From assembly GCA_013398295.1 (NCBI GenBank), contig VZSF01006560.1, forward strand, positions 434,001-498,000: a DNA stretch of 64,000 bases, read 5' to 3'. The DNA comes from Chionis minor (lineage: Eukaryota; Chordata; Aves; Charadriiformes; Chionididae). The position numbers and the translations under genes are program-made. Under the pieces are notes generated by a model, which saw only the letters and a list, made by a program, of their open reading frames with translations, was not told the origin of the DNA and did not search any database. Positions 23,340 to 34,901 of this stretch are shown here, in pieces. How positions within the stretch are numbered: position 1 is the first letter of the stretch; each line of letters starts with the position of its first letter.

Positions 23340-26184
23340 AACCACGCTCTTTTATCCCGCCAAATAGGTTCTCATTGATTTTACCTATTCCTCCTCCTCC
23401 CTCCTGCGTCCCTTTGATAGGTGAAGTCAGCTGCAGAGGAAGTCGGGGAGCTGCCAGCCTGGCGGGGAAAATGCCAGCCCCTCCAGGCCCTCTTCCCGGA
23501 GATAGCCGCTCTCCCCTGGTTTTCGCTCTCTGAACAGGCAGCACCAGTGGAAGAGAAGAAACAAAGCTCCCTGGTGGGAGTTTGCCGGCTAATTATTTAT
23601 TAATCTCCTTCTGACAGTGCAGTTGCCGGCAGCGAGGCAGCCCCCGAACCCCCCGCCACGGGGAGGAGGATGAGGAGGAGGATGCAGGGCTCTGCTGGTG
23701 GGGCCTTGTTGTGGTTTGGGCTTAACTGGAAAGTAAAATTACGGAAAAGAAAATTGGTTCTGTTTTATCTCAAACCAGGACAAGCCTTCTTGCCATGGAC
23801 AAGGAGCTTGGGGTGAGCCGACACGTGGTTTCCTCCTCCAGCTTCTTCGGTTATGGTTGTACTGGCGGCTGAGATAAGGGGGCCCATCTCAGAGACCTCA
23901 GGTCCCCATCCTGGGATGTGCTGAGGGCCGGTCCCTGGGTGCTCCCTGGTCCCTTGTGGGTGATGTCCTTGTGGACTCACCCCCCCTGAGACCAGGCGGT
24001 GTGTGAGTGCCTGCTTGCTGCAGGCAGTTGTTCCGCAGACAGGAATTCTCCCCATGCGGAGAAGGCTAGCAACAGAAATAATGCAGCAAAATCACAGCTC
24101 GCACAGTCTTCCTGGCACTCAAAAGCATCTCGAGAGCTTAAAGAGCTGCAAGATGCTCTCATTCCCATCCTTTCCCTGCTATCCTTGCGGCTTGCTGCCA
24201 GTGCTCTGGGCCCCCCTTCCCGGGGCGGGAGGGGGTGCAGCACTTTCCCAGAAAAACGGTACCAAGTTGAGCACGGCGAATCCTGCCCGCACCGTGCAGC
24301 GGGAGGCAGGGAGCGGGGCTGCGGGTGACTCATCGCCATGCAGTATGCAATTACCAAGGCAAGTGCAGGCCCCTGCTGTTTTGCACAGGTATCTGTGTCA
24401 GCCAGGGCTATTTCCAGCTCTCTCCGTGCTCCCAGCTCCTTTGAGAGGTAAGGAATACAGCCGCCTAGCTACTCTGCCTGCCACAGGGACGGGCGTGATA
24501 TTCCCACGAGCAAAGAGCCAGGGGGTTGGATATTGCATCCCAAATTGCACAACTCGGGGGGGAGGGAGCGGTGTGCGATTGCCCACGCATTTCATGTATT
24601 TAAGGGTGCACGCACAGCCGCAGACCGAACGGAGACACGGAGGGATGCGACGAGGCTGCAACAGCGCCCGTTGCCGCCGACTGAGCACCAGGCGAGGAGA
24701 ATTTAGAGCTGTTATTATTAGTGATGCCGGTAGCGCTAGAAAGGAAAGCGGCAGGGATGGGATAAAGCAGAGTTTGGAAAATGCTCTGGCCTGAAAAGGC
24801 AGGGGAGGGACCAGGATAAAAGGAGCAAAGCAATTTGTGGCAGCACCTTCTCCCCTCCCTGCCGGAGCAGATACCTGCAAGCTCCATGGGGCAGCATCTG
24901 TCTCCCCATCTGTACACTGAGTGCGCGCCATCCCCCGCCAAGCTGTTAAGCCGAACCGCACTCAGAGAGTCCGAGTTTTCGATTCCCAAAATGTTTGCCT
25001 AAGACTTTGCTCATTAGTTTTCCCGCTGGTCACTGTGAGCAGGAAGCGGGGGAATGCTTAGGCGCTGAGCACCTCTTGGACAAGCTCCAAGGGAGGGCTA
25101 CAGCCCTCCAGCCACAAGCCTGGGTCGCTACCGGGGTTTTGCAGCTGGGGTCGTCACAACAGGGCAGCAGCTGCAGCCCGGTCCCTATGGCCACAAGCGG
25201 AGGCAGCTACAGCGCTGCACCAGTGCTCAGTACAGCAAAACGCCTCTGTGCTGGGCTGGATGGGGGGCAGCCTCCTGGGAAGCCCGAGCAGGCTGAGCCT
25301 GTCCTGGGGGAAGCGAGCCTGGCCTTGCACAGCCTCCAGGAGTTTTCCTGGGATGCTGGAGGTTTGCTCAGCCTCACCTGGAGGCTGTGGCACGGGGGAA
25401 GCCCCCATGTGATGCGGGTGTGCCTGGCATGGGCTGCTCCGTGCCCACGCAGCATGGTGAAGCCATGGATATATGACATTCTCGAAGCCCCAGGGACCCC
25501 GTACGCCACTTGTCAGGGTCCGTCGTGCATCCTGTTTAACTCCACGAAGATGAGCAGTGTTCATCACCCGGGTGGGCTTGGGCAGACGGGTCTGCTGGAG
25601 GCAGGCATGGGGGATAACAGCCAAAGAAAGGATGGATACAGAGCCAAAACCCACAAAGGGGCTGGGAGAGCTCCGTGCCTCAACCTCCAGCCTTGACCTG
25701 ACACGTGCCCACCAAATCCTGGCCTGGGGAGGGGTGAGACCGCAGGCAGACCTCTCATGGGCGTGGGCTCTGCCTTCTGCGGAAAAGCCACTGGGCTACC
25801 AGCAGCACAAAGCGCCTTCGTCCTTCCCGCACCCCTCGTCAGAGCCCTTGACGTGGGAGAACTGCTTCAGTTTTTTGCTGGAAAAATCACATTAATCATC
25901 CTCAGCACTGCCTTCCTGGCCTTTGTCACAGTTTGGTGCCCCAGTGCCAGCTTCATTTTAAAAGCATTATTTATTTTTAATAAAAACCAATCTAAACAGT
26001 GACATTGTTGGAAAGATAAAAATAAAAATGCAGGGGTTGTCACAACTGTCAGCGTCCCTGGGAATGGGGGACTGGCGGTGCCCGGCTGCACTGCCCTCCA
26101 GCCTGCGCTGCCGCATGGGCAGAGGGGGAACCATCCAGCAGCGCGTGCCTGCTGGGAGCTTCTGCGTCAGGAAAAGCAGCGCCT

Positions 26185-26440
26185 GGGTTGATTTTTAAAA
26201 AGCAGGTGCACTTCTTATGTATACTTGCTATTTTCTAAATGTTTAGTAACTTTCATTTTATTTGTTGCATGAATAAATGAGCAAATATGACATATACAAA
26301 TGTTGGAAAGTAAATTAGTTTGTTAAGCCCCTTCATTAAAAGAAGTATGTGTTATTAAAATATCTATGTTGCAATGTGCTGATATCACATTAGCAACAGT
26401 AATAAGAAATGCTGTTTATCCATATGGAACTAGATCTTCA
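26185..26440. promoter_or_regulatory. AT-rich island, candidate conserved non-coding element
   Basis: About 250 bp of strongly AT-rich, non-repetitive sequence inside GC-rich DNA, with a TTGCATGAATAAATGAG stretch resembling octamer/POU sites. It has stops in all frames and no repeat signature. Regulatory function is a guess from composition. Confidence 0.25.
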
Positions 26441-29400
26441 GGGCATGGATCTGGCAGCAAGCATTGAGTCTGTGTGGCTCAGACCATAAACCATGGCAGC
26501 CAGCGGCGTCTCCATTTGCCCACAGAGATGTGGTGGGTCACAGGACGACATTCCATGCCCCAGGCTGGTGGCCAAGCTGAGATCTTCACCCGGAGGCTGT
26601 CCCTGGAAAAGTCTGCCTCTGCTGCCCAGCCCCGCGGCAGTGTCCCATCGGGCGGGATGAGCGGGAAGTGAGCAGGAAGCATGCAGGAAGCGAGCAGGAA
26701 GCACGCCTTGTTCGCATTCTGAGCATCTTTGTTCTTTCCATGGCTCTTCCTTCTGGCAGACAGGAATAAAGCTTTACCAGAGGCCCTGGGGAGAGTCTGG
26801 CCCAGCTCCTGCACACCCCTGCCCACTCTGGCCGGCTCCGCTGGTTTCTCCCGCGGGGCCGTGGCTTTTGGCAGGGCCGGGCAGGGGCAGGGTGCCGCAC
26901 CGGGGCTCCTATTAAGCTCAGTTTGTCCCCGGGTTTTCCAAACTGGCTTTATTTGCAGGCGCAAGCCCTGTGAGCAGCTGCATTTAAATGCTGCCTGGCC
27001 GGAGCAGAGTGCAGCCGTGGCTGGGACAAAACAAAACCAGCATTCACGGGCCGTCATTTAAATTCCCAGCAGCTGTTCCCTCCCAGCACGCTCACGCCTG
27101 CCCTCCTTTGCTGTCTGCGGGCACTTTTGGGTTTTTTTTGTCCCTGGGTGGTAGGGGAGTGGGTCTTCCAGCAAGTTCACCCCTGAACAGCATCCCTCCT
27201 CTTCCTCCTCCTGTCTGCTGACAATAAATGGCCAACCCTGTGGGAGCGATAGCTGGGGGCTGCTCCTCGCCTGGGGGTCTGCACCCACCGGGTGCTTCAA
27301 CCCTGCCATGGTGCCTCCTCCCTGCTCCGGTGCAGTGGGTCATGCAGAGCCAGCTGGGTGCTCACCAGCACCCCCAGCCCCTGCACCAGTTATGAGTGTC
27401 CCACGGCTGCCTCCTTGGTGCCGGCACATTCCCATTTCCTCGCGATGGTGCCTCACCCCCTGAGGCTGAGCCTAGCTGTCAGGGCGGCCACATAGCCTGC
27501 CTGAGCTCCACACCATCAGCTCCAGCGGGAGAACTGGCCGCCTGTGCCAAAGGATGCTCATCTCTGCCAAAGGGGTGCAGACAGGCACACTCCCCCAGGA
27601 CACCCGGTAAACCCAGTGCCACAGAGCTTCGGGCCAGGTGTAGCCGCGGGACCCCAGGCAGAAGCAGTGTGGTGCCTTTGGGCTCCTGGCGCGCTCGCAT
27701 GAAAAAGAAATTGCTCGCGTGTGTTTTGGTGTAGTTGGGTTTAACCCCAGCCCTGCTTTCCCACGTGGGCTGCCGGCACAAGAGCCCGGCAGGGAGCAGG
27801 CAGTGGCATGCCGGGCTCCGGCAGCAGGAGCGAGCACGCTGCGGTTTTCCAACCAGACAGGCAGCTGCTGCGAAGAGCTGGTGGTGAAATGCTGCCTGCA
27901 GTCCCATTACAGCTGCAAGCACGAATGAGTTTAGTGGCCTCAATTTAATTCCCATTTGTACACAGAGGAAAAAAAAAAAAAAAAGAAAAAGAGGAAGAAG
28001 AGCGAAATCACGGATCGGCATGGATTGGCTGAGATGCAGATGCGTGAGCTGCAGCCGCGTGGGAGGCATGAGTTTCCAGGGATGTGCCCAGCCCCAGGCA
28101 GAGGGTGCTGTGCCGGTGGCAGGAATGGGTGCCGCAAGGGAAGGAGAGGCACATGTTGCTCTGGGTGGATGTTCCCAGTCCGGGCTGGGAGACCTGCTGC
28201 AGTTTGATGTCGCTGGAGCCCATCGGCAAGGGAAGGCACCGGGCACGGGGCCGCCCCCATCCCAGCTGGAGAGCCATGCCGACACCAAACGCATGGGCTG
28301 CTGCGGGCCAAGCCCAGCCCCGCGGGGCTGGTGCCTGTGTCTGCCTCCTCTCCTCACCCCCAGGACATGTGTGGGGCTGGAACAGACCTGCCTGTGGGAT
28401 GGCTGGAGGAGGGAAAGACGGTGCTTAAAGCTCCGAGGAGTCAGGGCTCCAATTTCAAAAAATAAAGTGAAGATTTTCATCTGTATTTGCTTAGTGAGCT
28501 AATGACTTTATTTCTCATTTGATGCTCTTGTCTCTGATGACTCAGGCACAAAAAGGGAGAGCAGATAAGAGCAAAGAGGCCCCGGATGCTAGTGGCTGCT
28601 CAGTGCCCGGCATCCCCCAGCCTGGATCCCTTCCAGGGGATTCCAGAAATGCTGTCGGCACTGGGAGTGGGACCAGGGAGGGGAGAAGCTTGAGGATGTG
28701 AAAGCAGGAGCAGCCATCCCTGATAAGAGATGGGCTCTGTCCCGTTATGGCTATGAAAATCGCACTAACAAGAGCGCGAGGTATTTTATACTTGGCGTGA
28801 ACCGCCCGGATCGCACTGTACCACCCCAGCCCTCTGACCTCGTCCTCTTCTGGGAGGAATAAACCTCTCTGATGGGCAGGAGAGGGGCACTTCTTCCCCT
28901 GACAATTCCAGCTGGAACCTGGACCAGCTGCCCGTCCCTTGCCCCTGGGCAATTGCCGAGGCCTGGCAAGCAGTGGGGAATACCCCCAGCCCGGGGGACT
29001 TCATCAGTCCCAGGGTGACCCAACCCTTCCTGGCTCCCTTTCTCTATCACAAGAAACAAACAGATGTGTTTAGCCCGAATTACCCTTTTTAGATTGGGAG
29101 GGCAACCCCAGTCTCACTGCACCCAGTTCCCCCCAGCCTAAACAAGAAGCTGGGCAAAATGCACATTTTCTTTGGAGAGGGGGAGGTTTCTCCTTGCCCC
29201 TGTCACTTGTTTCCAAGTTCCATAAGCCCCGCAGAGACTTGAGCAGAGCTCTGTGCATCTGGAGGGCTGACATCTCAGCTCTTCCAAATAAATAGAAAAT
29301 GACCCAGTTTCTTTATTTTCCTCTTTTCCCAAAGTCCAAGCACCCAAAAAATGAGACAGTAAGTAGAAGCCTCCCCTGCTCTGGCCCAGGTGTGACAGCA

Positions 29401-32400
29401 GCACATCTTCCCCAGGGTTAGCTTTCCCAGGTCAAAGAAGCAGAAAAGGCTTTAGGGCTGATCCCCAGCTGAAGTCCCCCATTACCTCCCAGCTGCTTCA
29501 GGAAGCTGCCGTGCCCTGTCCTTCCTCAGGGGCTCCGGTGCTCTTTGCCCCCAGGCGCCGCAGGGTTTGGACCAGGCGAGGTCCCAGGCTGGCGCAGGCA
29601 GGATGCTGGCTGGCTGGCCTGGTGATCCAAGGAACATCTCACTGTCGCAATCCAGCTTCACAGCCCCAGGGTCTGCTGGCACCGTGGCTGGATGCGCCTC
29701 TTCTTCCACCTGGGAACAGCTCGGGGTGCAGGAAATCCGCTTTCCCCAGGATTTTTTTTGTCTTCAGTCCTTTTTTTTTTTTTTTTAATGATGACAATGG
29801 GGTTCAGACGGTTCCTGCACCCTGTGGGGACCAGGCTTTTCCGAGGAAGGGGCGGGAGCCTCCTGGGGGTTGCTCCTGTTGTTTGGCCTTGCTCCAGGTA
29901 TTAAGGTGAGTGGCAGAACATGCCCAGCCTTCAACTATTCCTATCACGTCCCATCTGGAGACAGAAATCTGCCTGCTGTCTTTACAATTAAAATTGAAAT
30001 TATTTGATTATGGGGCTTCATTAGTAAAAACAAACAGCAGGCAGCCTTCTTCCCTCTCCCCCTCGCCCCCTGCAATCCCCACCCAGCCATTCTGCCCCGG
30101 GGCTGTTCTAGGTAAATCCCAGCCAGGATGCGGGCTGGGAGCACAAAGGAGGTTCTTGTCTGCAGCTTGTAGCTATAGTTGGGTGCAGCCCAAAGAAGGC
30201 AAATTTTAGACCTACAAATCACCTTCATCGGGTAGAGATGCAGCAACAGTCCCGGGCTGATGGCTCGATGGACTGCGCTCCACAGCGGCGTAGCGATGGC
30301 TTTCGCAGCAGCAGGATGGTCCCCAGCCCTGCACAGCTTGCTGGGCGCTTGCAGACCTTACTGGGGGGCTCCCAAAGCCCTTGGGGCTTCTGATTTACTC
30401 TGATTCCATTCCCTTTATTCCATGACTCTTTGCAATGGGGCCATTTGCACCTTCATACCAACCTGGACTTGCCATTGCTGGGTCCATTTTGATCCCCCAC
30501 AGCTGGGTCCTCGCAGGGGGGAAGCAGGGAGCACGGAGAAGGGATGAGCCGGTGCGGTGCAGGCTGCCCGTGGCGTATGCAGATGTTCGAGTCCCCAAAG
30601 CTGCAGCAGTTCTGGGGGAAGTAATTCAATTAACACTTGGGCGTTGGGAACAGGCTGTGCAGGCTGGGAGAGGAGGAATGCTAATGAAGGAGGGCTTGGG
30701 AATGCTGCTGGGTTAGAGTGCCGCTCGCCTGGCTGCTCCCAGTGCTGGGTTTCTCGAGCAGATGGCATGGCTCCTGGCCGTGGGGAGGGGAGGTGGGAAT
30801 TAGGCAGCCTTTCCACCTCAGGGGCCTGATGTGAGGAGAGGGCTTTGAAATGGCTTTTGGATCGGAATGGGCGGCCTCTCTGAAAGGGCCTGTGGCAGAA
30901 GAAGTGTGTGCCATCCCTCCTGCAGCATGCCAGGAGGCACCCCTGCCGGAGCCCCGTGCCTGCAGAAGGCAGGATGACCCCTCTGCCCTCTCCCCGCCTG
31001 CAGGCAGGACACTTCCCTTTGGTGCTCACCTGAGCTCCTCCATCCCTGCCTCCCACCTGCGCCGTCTGCGTTTGCTCCAGCATGAAGCTGCCGTGGGGGT
31101 CTCCCCAGCACCGCAGCACGTGCACCGGCGGGGCTGTGCCTCCGGCAAGCACCCGGCTGAGCCGGGAACTGGCGGAAAAGGCAGAGCCACAGTGCCTGCA
31201 GACCAGGGGCCGGGGCTGTCTGGGACCCCACACCCCCTTTAGCCCTCCCTGTATAATGAGGGAAGGCCCTGGCCAGAGCTGCGGGGCTGGGGGCTGCAGC
31301 CGCGGGGCTCTGGCTGGGGAGGGAACCCCTGGCTTGGAGCAGAGCCAGCTGTGCCGTCTCCAGCTGATGGCAGTGCCTGGTGGCACGCAGGGATCACACA
31401 CACAGGTTTTCATTGGGATGGCAAGCCCAGCTGGGCAGGGGAGGTGGAGAGGGGAGCAGAGCCGGGTTTGGGCGTCCCCCTGCCCAAAATGGCAGTTGCA
31501 GCCTGGGAGCCACCAGTGCCCCAGGGTCAGACCGAAGGTTTTATCTGGGATGCCTTTGCAGGAATGTATTTGGGATGTGTTTGCTGTCCCAAGTACTTCC
31601 ACAACAACCGCGTGCAGCCACCCTGAGGATGCAGGCACGGGGCCGTGGGAGGAGAGCTGTGGCCGTGGATGTCCATCCCTGTTGCCAGGCTGGGGAGCAG
31701 GAAAGGGCAGCTGTCACAGGAGACGGCGGGAAGGCTGGAGGGTGCTCTGCAACCCGCCCCTGCCACACTTGCTCCTTAATTCCTGCGGCCTCTGGAAAGC
31801 CCCAGGGTGCTCTCCGGCCAGCAGAGTGACCTTGGGGACAGGACAAAAGCACAGGGATCTGCCTTTTGCTGCCACGCAGAGGAAGCCCCTCATGCCACAG
31901 GGCTGAGGAAACCCCAAGGGAAAGGGTGCATCGCCCCAGCACCACCGACTCAGGGGTCCCTGCCTGGGGACCCCCTCGGGGCATGGCGGGGGGCATGGCG
32001 GGGCAGGGGCTGGCATGCTGGCTGAACTTTTCAGGGTGGGTAGTGTTGCCTGGCAGCTCCAGCTGACTCATGTCATGTCAGGGCCAGGCTGGCTTCCCAG
32101 CAGCATGAAGCCTCCCCCCAGCCGGTGGCACTGGGCTGAGCCACAGCCAGGGCAGGCGGCGGGGGGCACGGGTTATAAGGTTACACCGAAGAAAGAGCAG
32201 CTCCCGCGGGATGCTCCCCTCCCCGGCTGCATGCCATCCGCCTGCCTGGCCTCAGCTTGGCGCCGGGGGATGCTCCAGCTCCATGCCCTGTGTGGGGTCC
32301 TGGACTTGGCCCAGGGATGGCGGGGTCTGGCTGCACGGATGTGCTCTGACAGCGGGGCTGAGCCACAGGTGAGGGGCAGTGGGGTTCATTCCCTCTGCCT

Positions 32401-33635
32401 GGGCAAGTGTCACCAAGCTGGTGGTGCTAACAGCATTGTTGTCCTACCCAGGCTTGCCTTGTGGGCTAAATCTTTAACCAGACCAAGGGTTTAACTTTAT
32501 CAGTGGCTGGAAAAACATGGCATTGTTTCCCTGGGGCAAAGTATCTTGGTCTCTGCAGAAATCCCAGATGTGGCTCCTTTCCCTGGGCCCCACTCAGCAG
32601 CTGCCTGGTGCTTGTGTCTGGCCCTTTGGCATGGGGTCCCGCAGGACCCTCCGGAGCGGGGAGCACCCCTGTGCATGGCCTGGGGTCCCAGCTGGCTCCG
32701 TCTTCCCTCCAAAATCACAGTTTCGACAGACCAGGGTGCACCGGCACGGTGCCAGCATTGAGGAGCTGGTACTTCCCCTTGCAGGGTGTACCTGGGCACA
32801 GATTGCCCTCCTGGCAGGAAGCATGGGACCAAAGCCACTGCCGGAGCAGAGAGACCTCTGTGTCCCCTTGAGGGGAACCCCCCCACTGGCACCACACTCC
32901 TCTTGCAAGCCCTGCTGGCTCCCTAGCCCTGGAAAGCCTTCCACAATCCCTGCCCGGAGCAGGATGATTGATTATCGTTATTAAAGCTGGAGAACAGCTT
33001 CTGTGCACACCCAGGTGGTTCAGCAACAAGCAGCCACCCACTGGTGAAGGGGGTGGCTGGGCTGCGCCTCTGTCCCTGCCGAGGTGGGAGCTCTCTGCCA
33101 GCCCAGCAAGGGTCCCAGGCAGCTCCTGGCACTCTTGGGGCGGCCGGAGGGAGTCCTATCTCTTTGCGGGCTGTATCTGATGGGCACGCTCCCCGCCAGT
33201 CCTTCCTGGGAAAGGGCAGGGCTTTGGCAGCGGTGCAGCCTCAAGGCAGGGCTTGGCCCAGAGCTGATACCAGCGCCCCCAGGGCATCTGATGGTGGGAA
33301 AGAAGAGGGTCTGCAGTCCCCAGTCCCATGGCAGGGATTTGTCCCCATCCAAGGTGATGCACCCACAGCAGATTGTCTTTTTACATGGAGTGGGTGCAAC
33401 GGAGGGGCTGAGGAGGAGGGGAAGGGTGCTCATACCCTGGATGGCAGGTACCTTCCGACAGCCCCCCGGCGCGGTGGTCCCGCAGGCTGCACCAGGCACA
33501 GCTCCAGCCACGGGCTCATCTGGCAGTGCTGTGACAGCAGGGACATCGGCAGCAGCCAGCTGCCGGCTGGGAAGCGGGGGCTGTAATGACGGTCCATCTC
33601 AGCAAAGGTAGCAGAGCATGAAAGCAATTTCACAC

Positions 33636-33641
33636 TTTATT
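33636..33641 (-). terminator. Candidate distal poly(A) signal AATAAA
   Basis: A minus-strand AATAAA is followed within ten bases by GTGTG and then a T-rich stretch, resembling the downstream element of a cleavage site. It lies 4.8 kb past the ARHGEF37 stop. It could be an alternative distal end or chance. Confidence 0.25.
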
Positions 33642-34895
33642 AGACAATTCAGGTGCCGGCTGCGCAAGCCTGGAGCGAGCGCTGCTGTTCACACCTCCGC
33701 TCCTGTCTCGCCGCCCTCCGTGGGGCTCAGCCCTCCCTCAGGCCACGCAGCACCGTCCTGATCACGGCTGGTGGCACAGCGAGCATGGGGGTGGCTTGCG
33801 GGGAGCCAGGGGGCCAGAATGCCGGGGCTGCTGGCTGCTTCTCGTGGGCCACCCTGCTCCCAGACACGGGTGGGCACCTGGGAACAGCGCAGCCGCCGGC
33901 TGGCTCTGCTTGGAACCAGCTCAGCCTGGCAGTGGTGGTGAACTCCAGCACCGTGCCTGCAAGCGCGGCTCCGCTCGGGCTGGCTGTGCCCGTCAGCCCA
34001 GGGCAGCTGCTCTGCTCCCGCCGGGTTCCCCTGGCTCTGCCCCTTCCCTGCCCACCGCAGCCCTGCTGCACCGCGGCTCCTCTTCTGGCACCCGGCGGTG
34101 AGGGAATGGGCTCTGGTTTGGGAGCCTGGGCTTGGGGCTTCCCTGGTGGCTGCTTTCCTCTCCCGCCTCCCTACCACCAGGGCGCCCCGACAGAGCCAGC
34201 GGGCACATTGACACCTTGGGCACGCGGACATCCTCCCTGCCACCCAGGTGTCTCCATCTGGAGAGGTGCGTTGCAGCTCCCCACCCTGCCCATGGCTACT
34301 GCTGTTCCCAAGGACTGGCATACCCTGCATAATATGGGGGAGCGGAGTCTGAGCTGCCGCCGTCCTGCTCTCCGGCATGCGGCCGTGCTGGCGCCCTGCA
34401 CCCCAGGGACACGGCCGTGTGCTGTCACACCCCGCAAGTGGACGCTATCCAAATGCCTGCACGTCCAGGATATGAATCAGCCTGGACAGGAGTGCAGGAG
34501 CCGCTCCTGGACAAGCCGAGCTGCCTGGCAGGCTGCTCCGGCAGCCAGGCTGTGCCGGTGCCAAACCCCTCGCGGGTCGGCAGGCAGGTTGCAGGCAGCA
34601 GCACCTGCCTGGCTCCGCTGCCACCTTGCAGACCAGCCCTGGGCACAGCCAGACCCCAGCTTGGCGTGCGTTTCGCTCCCCCGCGCACGGCCTTGCTGCC
34701 GCCGTGCCAAGCCACAGCACAGCAGCGCCCGGCCAGCGCCGTGCGTAACCTTGACCTGACCTCCTGACGAGGAGCCGTCCCTGCCCGGCTGTCGCCTTAT
34801 GCCCCCAGCCATGAGCGTGTTCCACCAGGCCAGCCAGAGCATTCCTCCTGGGAGAGCTTGTCCTCGACAGGCTATTTAAAGGCACACTTGTGCCC

Positions 34896-34901
34896 TTTAT
34901 T
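34896..34901 (-). terminator. Candidate poly(A) signal AATAAA
   Basis: This is the first canonical AATAAA on the minus strand after the ARHGEF37 stop, about 3.5 kb downstream. A short palindrome (GGCACA-CT-TGTGCC, 34881-34894) lies just 3' of the hexamer. Use by ARHGEF37 is inference. Confidence 0.3.

Larger units (their letters stand above)
17759..33635. other. Intergenic region between the tandem array and the ARHGEF37 3' flank
   Basis: No recognisable exon, RNA gene or full transposon. It contains scattered AT-rich islands (26185-26440; about 29930-30060) and simple repeats. An unassigned 205-codon plus-strand frame ends at 19698 (see findings). Confidence 0.5.
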
